This document shows, in pieces, positions 26,084 to 34,347 of a stretch of DNA of 64,000 nucleotides. The first letter of the stretch is position 1. Each line of letters begins with the position of its first letter. The translations under genes and the position numbers were made by a program. A model generated the notes under the pieces. It was not told the DNA's origin, ran no database searches, and saw nothing but the letters and a program-made list of their open reading frames with translations. Source of the DNA: an uncultured Alphaproteobacteria bacterium (lineage in GTDB: Bacteria; Pseudomonadota; Alphaproteobacteria; HIMB59; GCA-002718135); NCBI GenBank assembly GCA_902560675.1, contig CACEMP010000002.1, forward strand, positions 62,001 to 126,000. The letters are read 5' to 3'.

Positions 26084-27112
26084 TTATCTTTCTGTTCTAA
26101 ATTCTCTCCAAGTTCTTATAAGAACTGGTGTTAGTAAGACTGCCACCCCAACGATAGTTAACATAGATGTTGCTCCTGCAGACCCAAATAACATTTTGTT
26201 TTCACTTCTTAAGTCGTTATAAATCATCCACGAAAGTGATTGGGCAACTCCTTCAGCAGCAAAACCAATTATTGGTTCAAGAACTCTAAAATTATCCATT
26301 AGACAAATTAATATTATAAATGTTGCTACTGGATAAAGATGTGGGATAACAATATGTCTTACTCGTTCGTATCTTGAAGCTCCATCAATAATTGCAGCCT
26401 CAATTGGGTCTTGAGGGACAGTTTGCAATGCTGCATAAAACACCACAAAAGCAAAAGGTGTATTGTGCCAAATACCGTATATAATTAGAGTAATCCAAGT
26501 TAATTGACTTGAAGACTTTAATGACAAGTTTGGATCATCAAATAAAAATTGAATAAATGAACCTAATATTCCTTTAGCATCTATCATCCAGAATAAAACG
26601 AGAGATCCAATCAATGGTGTTACAATCATAGGCAGTATAACACCAAAAATAGTTGGACCTTTTAAGCTTTTTGTAATCGTATTTACACTTAATGCAACGA
26701 TGAAGCCTAAAACTACAACTGGTGGTGTAACAGCAAAACAAAATGTAAGTGTGAACAAAAGTGCTTTGTAGAAAGGTAAATTTAATAAGATATCTATAAA
26801 CTCAGCTATGGATAAGGAATTAGTCCAAGCCTCTTTAATTTCACTAAAAGCCAAATGGTTTCTATCTCCATAAGTCCCCAAACCATTGAACCTTCCAAGA
26901 GGTTGTTCTTCTTGTAATTTTGTTGTTGCTTCAATATCTACTTTTGTTTCTGTTTTACATCCAAATGGATCACATTTTTCTACTTCCATTAAAATTTGTT
27001 CAGGCTCAATATGAAGGGACTGAAAAAAACTAGAAATAATGGGAAGACCAATAAATAATAGCATTGCCAATCCACTTGGAAAGAAGAACCAAAAAAATGT
27101 TCTGTGGGGCAT
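26084..27112 (-). CDS. Carbohydrate ABC transporter permease (MalF-like)
   Basis: The 342-residue permease has an N-terminal span (FFWFFFPSGLAMLLFIGLPIISSFFQSL), a periplasmic insertion of about 90 residues with two cysteines in CDPFGCKTE, then five more spans. The EAA loop reads EAAIIDGASRYERVRHIVIPHLYPV. It is coupled to the MalG-like gene (one base apart) and follows the binding-protein gene after 66 bases holding a strong hairpin (27131-27158). It would form the channel of a CUT1-type sugar or polyol importer. Confidence 0.9.
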   Translation of the reverse strand: MPHRTFFWFFFPSGLAMLLFIGLPIISSFFQSLHIEPEQILMEVEKCDPFGCKTETKVDIEATTKLQEEQPLGRFNGLGTYGDRNHLAFSEIKEAWTNSLSIAEFIDILLNLPFYKALLFTLTFCFAVTPPVVVLGFIVALSVNTITKSLKGPTIFGVILPMIVTPLIGSLVLFWMIDAKGILGSFIQFLFDDPNLSLKSSSQLTWITLIIYGIWHNTPFAFVVFYAALQTVPQDPIEAAIIDGASRYERVRHIVIPHLYPVATFIILICLMDNFRVLEPIIGFAAEGVAQSLSWMIYNDLRSENKMLFGSAGATSMLTIVGVAVLLTPVLIRTWREFRTER

Positions 27113-27130
27113 CTATTTCTTACTAAAAAA

Positions 27131-27158
27131 AAAGTGGAACATAATAATGTTCCACTTT
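27131..27158 (-). terminator. Hairpin between sugar-binding-protein and permease genes
   Basis: A perfect 12-base stem (AAAGTGGAACAT / ATGTTCCACTTT) with a four-base loop lies between the binding-protein stop (27179) and the MalF-like start (27112). A-rich sequence follows the second arm on the plus strand and a T-run follows on the minus strand, as in an intrinsic terminator. Placement suggests partial termination or 3'-end protection that keeps binding-protein message high relative to the permeases. Confidence 0.75.
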
Positions 27159-27178
27159 ATCATAAAAAATTATACGTT

Positions 27179-28414
27179 TTATAGAAAACCTTGCTCAGTA
27201 GCTTTTGCTACATAAGCAGCTTCTACATCCGCCAACGCTTTTTCAGCAGACTCATTTCCTTGAAGAAATTCAACAAGTTCTGTACTCAGAGCACCATGTA
27301 ATAAACTCATGTATGGTAAGCTTGGGTAAGGTGTTGCACCTCTGTTAGCAGCGTCAACAACTGGTCCTGCTGTATCTCCAGGCGAATAACCATCAATCAA
27401 CCAAATTGTTGCATTTGGATTAGCATTTGCCATTTCTGTTGAAGTTGCTGCACCTAAAAGAGCTCTAAAAGATGCTTCTGCATTTGCATCAGAAGTATTC
27501 GTTGCAATTCCAAATCCATCCCACCAAAGAGTTGTTGCTGGTTTGCTTCCTCCACCTACAGATGGAGAAGGAGCTAATCTAGTATCAGCTTTAATCGCTT
27601 GATCACCTTCATCATCTAACAATGAAGCCGCACCTGAGTTCCAGATATGCATTAATGCTACATTACCAGACTCCCATTCTTCTTTAACTGCATTTGTATC
27701 TTGAGTTAAGAAATCAGGGTTACTCACTTCTGTTAATCTTTTAAGCATGTTAAGAGCAGCTACACCTTTAGCATTATTAACACTTACTTCAGCTGTTCCA
27801 GATTTAAAAAATTCACCTCCGTGACCAAGGTACATATTTACAAACTCTTGACCTAAGTTCCATCCAGATTTGAAAGCTCCAGCATATGGGTTAGCCATTT
27901 TGCCAGATGCCTTAATTTTTTCTGCAGCTGCAATTACTTCTTCGTAAGTTGAAGGAACAGCAATACCTAAGTCATTAAGAATACTTTCTCTGTACCAAAG
28001 ATGTTGAGCATTAGCCATGAAAGCTACTGCGTATATCTTTCCATCAATCACAATTTTTTGATTGTCTTGTAATGCACTTCCGTATTTAGCAACTAAATCA
28101 TCAAGTGGACGAATTAAGTTATCATTCATTAAAGTTGTAATTGAACCATTAGTTACAAGTTTAGCAGAGAATTCAGCTGGGTTAGCTGACAGTGCTGCTA
28201 CTTGTAATTTATTATGATCAACGGAATGAGTTACAGAAAAATCTGCATCAGGTCCTGCACAACTTTTTACTTCATCCATGAAAATTCTGTATGTTGTAAA
28301 TTCGTTTGCTAGAATCTTTATTGATCCATCTGTTACTCCACAAGGTGAGTGCCCATCGGCATATACACTTGTGCTAACAAATGAGAACAATAGAGCAATT
28401 AATAATTTTTTCAT
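27179..28414 (-). CDS. Carbohydrate ABC transporter substrate-binding protein (family 1)
   Basis: The 411-residue protein begins with a signal peptide (MKKLLIALLFSFVSTSVYADG) and has the two-lobed extracellular solute-binding family 1 pattern: MANAQHLWYRESILNDLGIAVPSTYEEVIAAAEKIK in the first lobe and NVALMHIWNSGAASLLDDE in the hinge region. A ribosome binding site (AAGGGGAAATAT-ATG) precedes the start. It would capture a sugar or polyol in the periplasm for the two permeases. It is the first gene of the importer operon, divergent from the LacI-family regulator, which suggests substrate-dependent control. Confidence 0.9.
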   Translation of the reverse strand: MKKLLIALLFSFVSTSVYADGHSPCGVTDGSIKILANEFTTYRIFMDEVKSCAGPDADFSVTHSVDHNKLQVAALSANPAEFSAKLVTNGSITTLMNDNLIRPLDDLVAKYGSALQDNQKIVIDGKIYAVAFMANAQHLWYRESILNDLGIAVPSTYEEVIAAAEKIKASGKMANPYAGAFKSGWNLGQEFVNMYLGHGGEFFKSGTAEVSVNNAKGVAALNMLKRLTEVSNPDFLTQDTNAVKEEWESGNVALMHIWNSGAASLLDDEGDQAIKADTRLAPSPSVGGGSKPATTLWWDGFGIATNTSDANAEASFRALLGAATSTEMANANPNATIWLIDGYSPGDTAGPVVDAANRGATPYPSLPYMSLLHGALSTELVEFLQGNESAEKALADVEAAYVAKATEQGFL

Positions 28415-28464
28415 ATATTTCCCCTTATTAATAAAGTGTGAAATTCACATTTATGTATAAATCC

Positions 28465-28492
28465 TTTATATTGGTATTACGAAATAATGCAA
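28465..28492 (-). promoter_or_regulatory. Candidate sigma-70 promoter of the sugar-importer operon
   Basis: On the minus strand TTGCAT (28492-28487) and TATAAA (28470-28465) are separated by 16 bases, a good fit to sigma-70 -35 and -10 boxes. They lie about 50 bases before the binding-protein start. An imperfect palindrome around a central CG (28473-28486) sits in the spacer, where a LacI-type repressor would block transcription. Confidence 0.5.
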
Positions 28493-28505
28493 TAATATGA
28501 ATTGA

Positions 28506-28523
28506 TATTCAAGATTTTGAATA
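28506..28523. promoter_or_regulatory. Palindrome TATTCA-N6-TGAATA upstream of the LacI-family gene
   Basis: A perfect inverted repeat (TATTCA AGATTT TGAATA, extended by one matching base on each side) sits just ahead of the ribosome binding site of the LacI-family gene, suited to autoregulation. The same motif occurs at 31153-31170 and 35355-35372, with a seven-base-spacer version at 35335-35353. The shared motif is what suggests a regulon. Confidence 0.65.
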
Positions 28524-28543
28524 TTGAAATAGGGGGAAAATTC

Positions 28544-29542
28544 ATGAGTTTTAAAAAAACTGCGACATCACAGGACGTAGCAAAACTGGCAGGGGTATCC
28601 CAATCAGCAGTTTCAAGATGTTTTACTAAAGGAGCCAGTATTTCTAGTAGAACAAAGTTAAGAGTATTGGAAGCAGCCAGGAAATTGAAATATAAGGCGC
28701 CTAATGTATCTTCTAATTCAGCATCTAATGATGATAGTGGATTAGTAGCCGTCATTTTACCTTACGTTACAAGCAGATATTATCCAGAAGTTTTAATTGA
28801 GTTACATGAAGCGCTTAGGAATGGAGGTTTTAGAATCTTATTAATTACCACTGATGACGGAGAAGAATTAGATGAAAAATTAATACAACCATACTTAAAA
28901 GAAAAACTTATTGCAATAATATCAGCAACAAAACCTACTGATAAATTTGTTGAAGATTGCAGTCAAAAAAGAATACAATTTATTGCCTATAATAGAAGTT
29001 GGAATATACCAACAATAAGTTCCGTTGCATGTGATCACCGTAATGGAGGGCAATTAGTTGCTGAGTATTTTGCCAAAAAAAATCATAAAAATATTGGCCT
29101 CATTGAAGGACCAAAAGGATCTTTTGTTAGTGATGAGCGATGCAAAGGTTTTAAAAATTATCTTAAAAATTATAAAAAAATTAAATTAAATATTGAAAAG
29201 GGTTTTTTTACATACGAAGGTGGATATCAAGCAACAGAAAAAATTATCAATAAAAAGGTAAGTGCAATATTTTGTGCTGATGACACAATGGCATTCGGAT
29301 GTTTAGATTATATTAAAAAAAATACTTCATTAAAAACTCCTTCTCAGTTAGAAATTATTGGTTATGACGATATATCAATGTCAGCTTGGGATTCATATAA
29401 CCTGACAACTGTCAGACAGCCTATTAGGCAAATGTCAAAACTGGCAACTCAATTAATAAATGAATATATTAAGGATCCAGATTTTGAACCTATAAATCAT
29501 ATAGTACAGGGAAGACTTATCAAAAGAAAAACTACAAAATAA
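28544..29542 (+). CDS. LacI-family transcriptional regulator
   Basis: I start the protein at the ATG at 28544, eight bases after AGGGGG, which gives MSFKKTATSQDVAKLAGVSQ. An upstream TTG in frame would add 14 residues that break the domain. The product (332 residues) has a LacI helix-turn-helix at residues 8-50 (DVAKLAGVSQSAVSRCF) and a periplasmic-binding-protein-like effector domain with typical blocks (LVAVILPYVTSRYYPEV, VACDHRNGGQLVAEYF, AIFCADDTMAFGCLDY, LTTVRQP). It lies divergent from the sugar importer and is its likely repressor. The TATTCA-N6-TGAATA palindrome just upstream suggests that it also controls the SnoaL cluster. Confidence 0.93.
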   Translation: MSFKKTATSQDVAKLAGVSQSAVSRCFTKGASISSRTKLRVLEAARKLKYKAPNVSSNSASNDDSGLVAVILPYVTSRYYPEVLIELHEALRNGGFRILLITTDDGEELDEKLIQPYLKEKLIAIISATKPTDKFVEDCSQKRIQFIAYNRSWNIPTISSVACDHRNGGQLVAEYFAKKNHKNIGLIEGPKGSFVSDERCKGFKNYLKNYKKIKLNIEKGFFTYEGGYQATEKIINKKVSAIFCADDTMAFGCLDYIKKNTSLKTPSQLEIIGYDDISMSAWDSYNLTTVRQPIRQMSKLATQLINEYIKDPDFEPINHIVQGRLIKRKTTK

Positions 29543-29543
29543 T

Positions 29544-29963
29544 TTATTTAAATTTTAATCCCATCTGTTCGAAAACACCATGATTATCTACCATAACGTA
29601 ATTATCTAAAAACTTTCCATCTTTAATTGTCCAAAAATCTGAAAATTGCATTTTTATAGATTTGCCTGTTGGCTCTACTCCAAGATATATTCCGCTATGT
29701 GTGCCTGTTAAAAATCCCGTTGCACTAATCCACTCACCTTCAGCAACCACGATATCATTTTTTACATGATAATCTGGAAATGCTTCATAAAAAGGTTTGA
29801 GAACTTTATATTTAAAATTTTCTATACCATGGATATCGCCAAAACCTGGAGGACCGTGCCAAATCATATTATCATGCCAGTACTTATGTTGTGCTTCTAG
29901 ATCTTGTGCGTTAAGTGCATCATACATATCAGCTAATAATTTTTTACTTTCAACTAAAGTCAT
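29544..29963 (-). CDS. SnoaL-like (NTF2-fold) protein, single domain
   Basis: The 139-residue protein is one SnoaL/NTF2-fold domain of the ester-cyclase type. It carries the motif W-H-x2-M-I-W-x-G-P-x-G-F-G at residues 29-42, then KPFYEAFPDYH, a GxxxGxYLGVEPTGKSIKM strand pair, and DFWTIKDGKF. The same motif occurs in the second domains of the proteins at 31207-32211 and 35411-36508, so these are paralogues. SnoaL-fold proteins act as cyclases, isomerases, hydratases or ligand binders, and no reaction can be assigned. It overlaps the upstream tandem-domain gene by four bases and is translationally coupled to it. Confidence 0.8.
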   Translation of the reverse strand: MTLVESKKLLADMYDALNAQDLEAQHKYWHDNMIWHGPPGFGDIHGIENFKYKVLKPFYEAFPDYHVKNDIVVAEGEWISATGFLTGTHSGIYLGVEPTGKSIKMQFSDFWTIKDGKFLDNYVMVDNHGVFEQMGLKFK

Positions 29964-31099
29964 TTTTTATCTCCTAAAATTTGCATTAGAATTGCAAGCT
30001 CATTAAAACCAGTCCACTCTTTAATAATTTTATTATTTTTAATTTCCCATTGAGTAATTCCCCACAAATACACTTCTCTATTAGTTGGTTGGCCATATGA
30101 ACCATTACCTTTATGGGTTCCTACTGCGCCCCAACGAACCGATACTAAGTAACCATCTTTTGTATTTCCCATCCAGTATAAATCTTCAATACTGAGTGCA
30201 AGATCAGGAAATGAAGCTAAAAGTGATATTATAAATTTTCTTAATTGCAAAATTCCTTTAAATTTACGGCCAGTTGAACCTTCAAATTCTACATTACTCG
30301 AGTATGCTTTATTTATTGCAGAAAAGTTTCGTCTATTCCAAATTGTATCATAAACTGCATGAACAAACTCTCTTACATTTTTGATTTTATCTGGAATATC
30401 AAAACTAATTGGTTTTAATTTAGTAATATTTCTTGTTGGCTTAGATTTTTTAAAATGAGGGGCATAGGGCCCAGCAACTCCCTCATCGACAAGTTGCTTA
30501 GCAACCTGATTTAAATCCAATCCGAGTTGTTTAATTAAGCCTGCTGTATCATAAACAACATTTTCGTAATAAATTTCATTATTTTTTGCTACACAATTCG
30601 CAATACAAAATAATCTTACTTTTTTACCTGTTGGTTTGGAAAATTTGCTAAATCCAGTATTTGTTCCAGTAATAATTGTTCTATGCGAAGTATGAAAACT
30701 TGCATTTTCATCTCCTGCCCAAATAACTTCATCTGCAAATAATCGAATATCTGGAAAAGCGTTGTTTGTATGTACAGTATCAGCTACAATTTTTTCAGAT
30801 CCAGATTGTAAACCAAATTCATCCCAAACTCTGCAATCTTTACTGTAGGTGTCATAGATATAGCCAATATTTTTTTCTTCCCATATTTGATACGTAATCC
30901 TTACAATATAATCGATTATATTTTTATACTGATCCTCAAACCCCTTCATTGATTGATATTTAAGTTTTTTTGGTTTTGGATTTAATGATTTAGCTGTTCC
31001 TCCCCCACCATATGCTTTTAATGAAATATCATAACCCTTAGGCATATGATGATCGTGAAGGGCTTCTGGTCTTTTGTCTGTGATTTTATTAAATTTCAT
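29960..31099 (-). CDS. Tandem SnoaL-like (NTF2-fold) protein
   Basis: The 379-residue protein has a Gly/Pro-rich N-terminal stretch of about 50 residues followed by two NTF2-fold domains (about 55-190 and 235-375). The first has ITYQIWEEKN, VIWAGDENASFHTSHR and KPTGKKVRL. The second has VYDTIWNRRNFSAI, RWGAVGTHKGNGSYGQPTN and the aromatic EWTGFNEL end. It is a clear paralogue of the protein at 33344-34336: both share MKGF-x2-Q, ITYQIWE, VIW-x-G, SHR and RW-x2-VG-x-H-x-G-x-G. It is the first gene of a minus-strand pair with the single-domain protein and is divergent from the gene at 31207. Function unknown. Confidence 0.78.
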   Translation of the reverse strand: MKFNKITDKRPEALHDHHMPKGYDISLKAYGGGGTAKSLNPKPKKLKYQSMKGFEDQYKNIIDYIVRITYQIWEEKNIGYIYDTYSKDCRVWDEFGLQSGSEKIVADTVHTNNAFPDIRLFADEVIWAGDENASFHTSHRTIITGTNTGFSKFSKPTGKKVRLFCIANCVAKNNEIYYENVVYDTAGLIKQLGLDLNQVAKQLVDEGVAGPYAPHFKKSKPTRNITKLKPISFDIPDKIKNVREFVHAVYDTIWNRRNFSAINKAYSSNVEFEGSTGRKFKGILQLRKFIISLLASFPDLALSIEDLYWMGNTKDGYLVSVRWGAVGTHKGNGSYGQPTNREVYLWGITQWEIKNNKIIKEWTGFNELAILMQILGDKK

Positions 31100-31152
31100 A
31101 ATTTGTATTTGTAATGAGATACATTTAAAAATATTTCAAAGCAATGAAATTT

Positions 31153-31170
31153 TATTCAAAAAAATGAATA
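31153..31170. promoter_or_regulatory. Palindrome TATTCA-N6-TGAATA between the divergent SnoaL genes
   Basis: The inverted repeat TATTCA AAAAAA TGAATA lies in the 107-base region between the genes starting at 31099 and 31207. It ends immediately before a candidate -35 box for the rightward gene. The half-sites are identical to those upstream of the LacI-family gene. Confidence 0.65.
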
Positions 31171-31197
31171 TTGTCTTTTTTAGTTTATTAATATAAT
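31171..31197 (+). promoter_or_regulatory. Candidate promoter of the rightward tandem-SnoaL gene
   Basis: TTGTCT (31171-31176) and TATAAT (31192-31197) are 15 bases apart, slightly short of the ideal 17. Transcription from here would start about three bases before the ATG at 31207, giving a nearly leaderless message, which agrees with the absence of a ribosome binding site. The palindrome abuts the -35 box. Confidence 0.4.
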
Positions 31198-31206
31198 CAA
31201 AATTCA

Positions 31207-32211
31207 ATGACTGATCTCCAAGCAGAAAAAAAATTAGTATTAGATTATTTCAATGAAATAGATAGTTGCAACATTGATTCATTATCTGGAGTTATATCCA
31301 AATACGCATCAGATGATTTTAATATGAAATGCACCCACCCATTCAACAAACTAAGTAGTATAGATCTTGTTGCTAATAATCTTTGGAAACCAATTAAAGA
31401 TTCATTTTCGCCTATACAACGTCGATTAGATATATTTTATGCTGGGATAAATTCACTAGATAAAAATAAAGGGAAATGGATCTCCAGTATGGGTCATTTC
31501 ATGGGTGTTTTCAATAAGCCGTTTGTAGGCCTTAAACCAAATAATAAATCAATTTTATTAAGATTTGCAGAATTTTACAAAGTGGAAAATAACAAAATTA
31601 CTGAAGGAGCTATTTTTTTGGATGTAATGAATTTAATGCAGCAACTAGGTCTTTCTATAATTCCTGAATCTACAGGTCTTATTTGTGTAACACCTGGACC
31701 AATGAATCATAAAGGTTTAAAATTTGATATTTCCAATGAAAGTGAAAGTCAAAAAACATTAGATTTAATTCATAGAATGCGCGATCGACTTGTTAAAGGA
31801 TCCAAAATGCAATCTTATAAAGAAGAATTAGAATTAGATTGGCATAATGACATGATTTGGTGGGGACCAGGAGGTATAGGAGCTTCATATACTATTGATG
31901 GTTATCAAAGAGGACACACAAAACCATTTCAAGATGGTTTAGAGTTTGTTCGTTTCAATGGACACGTACTTAGTAGCTCTGAAGATGATCTTGGAGGTTG
32001 GTTTGGTTGGCCAAATTTAATTATGAAACCTAAAGGAGAATATTTAGGATTAACAAGTGCAAGTGATACTGAATCAGAAATGAGAGTTGTAGATTTATAT
32101 CGAAGAGATGGAGATAAACTGGCTGAAAACTGGATCTTTATTGATCATTTACATTTTTTAAAAAAACTAGGAGTTGATCTTTTAGAAAGAGCAAAATTTT
32201 TAAATCAGTAA
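31207..32211 (+). CDS. Tandem SnoaL-like (NTF2-fold) protein
   Basis: The 334-residue protein has two NTF2-fold domains (about 5-150 and 185-330). The second carries W-H-x2-M-I-W-x-G-P-x-G-I-G at residues 212-225, then HTKPFQDGLEF, and ends with ENWIFIDHLHFLKKLGVD. The first has GHFMGVFNKPFVGLKPNNKSILLRFAEFYKVENNKI, the same strand pattern without the WH motif. It is a paralogue of the protein at 35411-36508. It is transcribed alone, divergent from the pair at 29544-31099, and its stop abuts the convergent MetE-like gene. Function unknown. Confidence 0.78.
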   Translation: MTDLQAEKKLVLDYFNEIDSCNIDSLSGVISKYASDDFNMKCTHPFNKLSSIDLVANNLWKPIKDSFSPIQRRLDIFYAGINSLDKNKGKWISSMGHFMGVFNKPFVGLKPNNKSILLRFAEFYKVENNKITEGAIFLDVMNLMQQLGLSIIPESTGLICVTPGPMNHKGLKFDISNESESQKTLDLIHRMRDRLVKGSKMQSYKEELELDWHNDMIWWGPGGIGASYTIDGYQRGHTKPFQDGLEFVRFNGHVLSSSEDDLGGWFGWPNLIMKPKGEYLGLTSASDTESEMRVVDLYRRDGDKLAENWIFIDHLHFLKKLGVDLLERAKFLNQ

Positions 32212-33339
32212 TTAGATAACTTTTGAGGCAAGTTTAGTACCCTCAACTAATGCATGAAGCTTTTCATAACAAATTTTTTCATCAATTTTTCCAAAACCAG
32301 CAAATGTACTAAAACCACAATCTGTTCCTGCCATTAATTGATCTTTAGGAATGACTGTAGAAAACTGAATTAATCTATCTGCAACAACTTCTGGATGTTC
32401 AACAAAATTAGAGGTTGAGTCGATTACGCCAGGAACTAGGACTTTATCTTTTGGTAACTTTATATCTTGAAAAACTTTCCATTCATGTGCGTGCCTAGGA
32501 TTAGAAGATTCAATCAGAAAGTATTTTATCTTTGATTTCAAAATTATAGGTAATATTTTCTCTAGAGCAATATCGTGTGTATGGGGCCCTTCATAATTAC
32601 CCCAACATATATGCATTCTAGTTTGTTCAATATCAACATTAGATAATGCTGAGTTTAGACATTCAATTTGTAGTTCTGCACGTTTAATAAATTCATCCTC
32701 AGATAAGTTTTTAAAATTCATGTGTCTTGCTAAAGCAAGGTCTGGGCAATCTAATTGAACTTGGATATCTGATTTTGTAATTAGCTCATATTCTTTAGCC
32801 ATAATATTAGATAATTTATCCAAATATTCATCTTCGGTACTATAAAATTTATTTGGCATAAAAACATTTATGACTCCAGGTGATGCAGAATTCATAAATG
32901 CATGTCGATGATTTAGTTTATCAAGTGAATTTTTAAAATTATTTATATCCTTTTGAAGAGACGTTTCATCTTTTACTTTTAATTCGTTTGTACAACATGG
33001 CCTGGTATAAGTTGGTGTGCCACCACTTTTAGCTATCTTTTCTTTGTATTCTGGAAAATCATCAAGATCAGCAGGTGCTCTTCTTTCGCTTTCACCTGAG
33101 AAACCATCAATTCTGTCTTTAATATATGTAGCGTAGCTAATTTTACTCATCTCCCCATCACTGACAAAATCAATTCCAACATCAAGTTGTCTCTTAACAA
33201 CACTTTCTACGTTGTTTTTTAATACTTCATCAAAACTACTTTGACTAAATTTCTCTCCTTTATCTTTTGCAAATAAAAATTCTGAAAGTTCTTTTGATCT
33301 AGGAAGGCTTCCAACATGTGTTGTCAAAATATTAGACAT
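32212..33339 (-). CDS. MetE-like (cobalamin-independent methionine synthase family II) protein
   Basis: The 375-residue protein has the MetE C-domain barrel with its zinc site: His and Cys in RMHICWGNYEG, Glu in YFLIESSNPRHAHEW, and Cys in GTDCGFSTF. The N-terminus TTHVGSLPRSKELSEFL and the GIDFVSDGEMSK block place it in the short family II group, distinct from the homologue at 17398-18447. Members of this group include thiol alkyltransferases as well as supposed methionine synthases. It is the last gene of the minus-strand unit bicupin, tandem SnoaL, MetE-like (gap of four bases). The context points to a catabolic or demethylation role rather than methionine synthesis. Confidence 0.78.
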   Translation of the reverse strand: MSNILTTHVGSLPRSKELSEFLFAKDKGEKFSQSSFDEVLKNNVESVVKRQLDVGIDFVSDGEMSKISYATYIKDRIDGFSGESERRAPADLDDFPEYKEKIAKSGGTPTYTRPCCTNELKVKDETSLQKDINNFKNSLDKLNHRHAFMNSASPGVINVFMPNKFYSTEDEYLDKLSNIMAKEYELITKSDIQVQLDCPDLALARHMNFKNLSEDEFIKRAELQIECLNSALSNVDIEQTRMHICWGNYEGPHTHDIALEKILPIILKSKIKYFLIESSNPRHAHEWKVFQDIKLPKDKVLVPGVIDSTSNFVEHPEVVADRLIQFSTVIPKDQLMAGTDCGFSTFAGFGKIDEKICYEKLHALVEGTKLASKVI

Positions 33340-33343
33340 TAAA

Positions 33344-34336
33344 TTAACCTGTTTTTAATAAAATCTGTTTCCAGATCATAGTTTCATCATAGAGAACCCA
33401 CTCATTTTTAATACCTCTTTCTCCAAATTCAACATGATTAATACCCATTATATAAATTTTCGAATTAGAGGCTTTACCAAAAAGACCATCTCCTTCATGT
33501 TTACCTACCATAGACCATCGAAGTGAAGCTTTTTTAGGTTCATATTTTTCTTCATTAAAAGCAATGTGCTCGACTGAGAACAATGCGTTAGGAAAAGCAT
33601 CTCTTAATTGTTTCCAAAATTTTTTTACCTCATCCCTACCATGGTGAGTATTTCCCCCTGGTTGAAATTGCTGAATGGCTCTGTCATAACTATCATTTAT
33701 TGTTTTCTCTAAATTAATGTTCATTATAGAGGTTAAAATACTTGCATATAATTCTCCAATGTTACCAGATTCTAATGTAGGAGATTTATAAATTGATTTA
33801 ACAGGTGTATTTTCATCAAAGGGTTTACTAGCTTTTTCAGGACCACCTTCATCTTTAATAAGATTGCTTGCAAATTTCTTGGGGTCAATTCCAATTTGTC
33901 TCACAATTGCTCCTTGATCTCTTACAAGCCACTCATCATAAACTTGATTATTCATACACGCACAATCAGCAATAGTTCGGTAATATAGTTTTTTTCCTGT
34001 CGCTTTCCCATACATCCCATCAACAGAATGAGTAGAGGTTGATAAAATGCGATGTGATGAAAAATATCCCTCATCATCATTTCCTGTCCAAATTACATCT
34101 TCACCTAAAAGTGTTCTGTCGGGAAATAGTTTTTTACTAGCATAGGTACTTTCAATCACAGGGTCTGCACCATAAATAACTCCAGATGGAGATCTTGTAG
34201 GTGTGGGAAGGCTTACATTTGGAGTATCAGCATAATAATCTCTTATTGCTTCAACATCATTGTTTTCCCAAATTTGATATGTGATCTTTAAAATATAATC
34301 AGGAAAATCTTTGAATTGTGAATCAAATCCTTTCAT
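33344..34336 (-). CDS. Tandem SnoaL-like (NTF2-fold) protein
   Basis: The 330-residue protein has two NTF2-fold domains and parallels the protein at 29960-31099 over its whole length: MKGFDSQFKDFPDYILKITYQIWE at the start, VIWTGNDDEGYFSSHR, KATGKKLYY, and RWSMVGKHEGDGLFGKASN in the second domain. Relative to that paralogue it lacks the 50-residue Gly/Pro-rich N-terminal stretch. It lies between the bicupin (gap 11 bases) and MetE-like (gap four) genes, in one transcription unit. SnoaL-fold proteins bind small hydrophobic or cyclic ligands, but no reaction can be assigned. Confidence 0.78.
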   Translation of the reverse strand: MKGFDSQFKDFPDYILKITYQIWENNDVEAIRDYYADTPNVSLPTPTRSPSGVIYGADPVIESTYASKKLFPDRTLLGEDVIWTGNDDEGYFSSHRILSTSTHSVDGMYGKATGKKLYYRTIADCACMNNQVYDEWLVRDQGAIVRQIGIDPKKFASNLIKDEGGPEKASKPFDENTPVKSIYKSPTLESGNIGELYASILTSIMNINLEKTINDSYDRAIQQFQPGGNTHHGRDEVKKFWKQLRDAFPNALFSVEHIAFNEEKYEPKKASLRWSMVGKHEGDGLFGKASNSKIYIMGINHVEFGERGIKNEWVLYDETMIWKQILLKTG

Positions 34337-34347
34337 ATAATTAATAT

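Noticed and set aside
31171..31197. Strong promoter claim for the rightward SnoaL gene
   Set aside because: The 15-base spacing is short and AT-rich DNA yields TATAAT by chance, so it is listed only as a low-confidence candidate.
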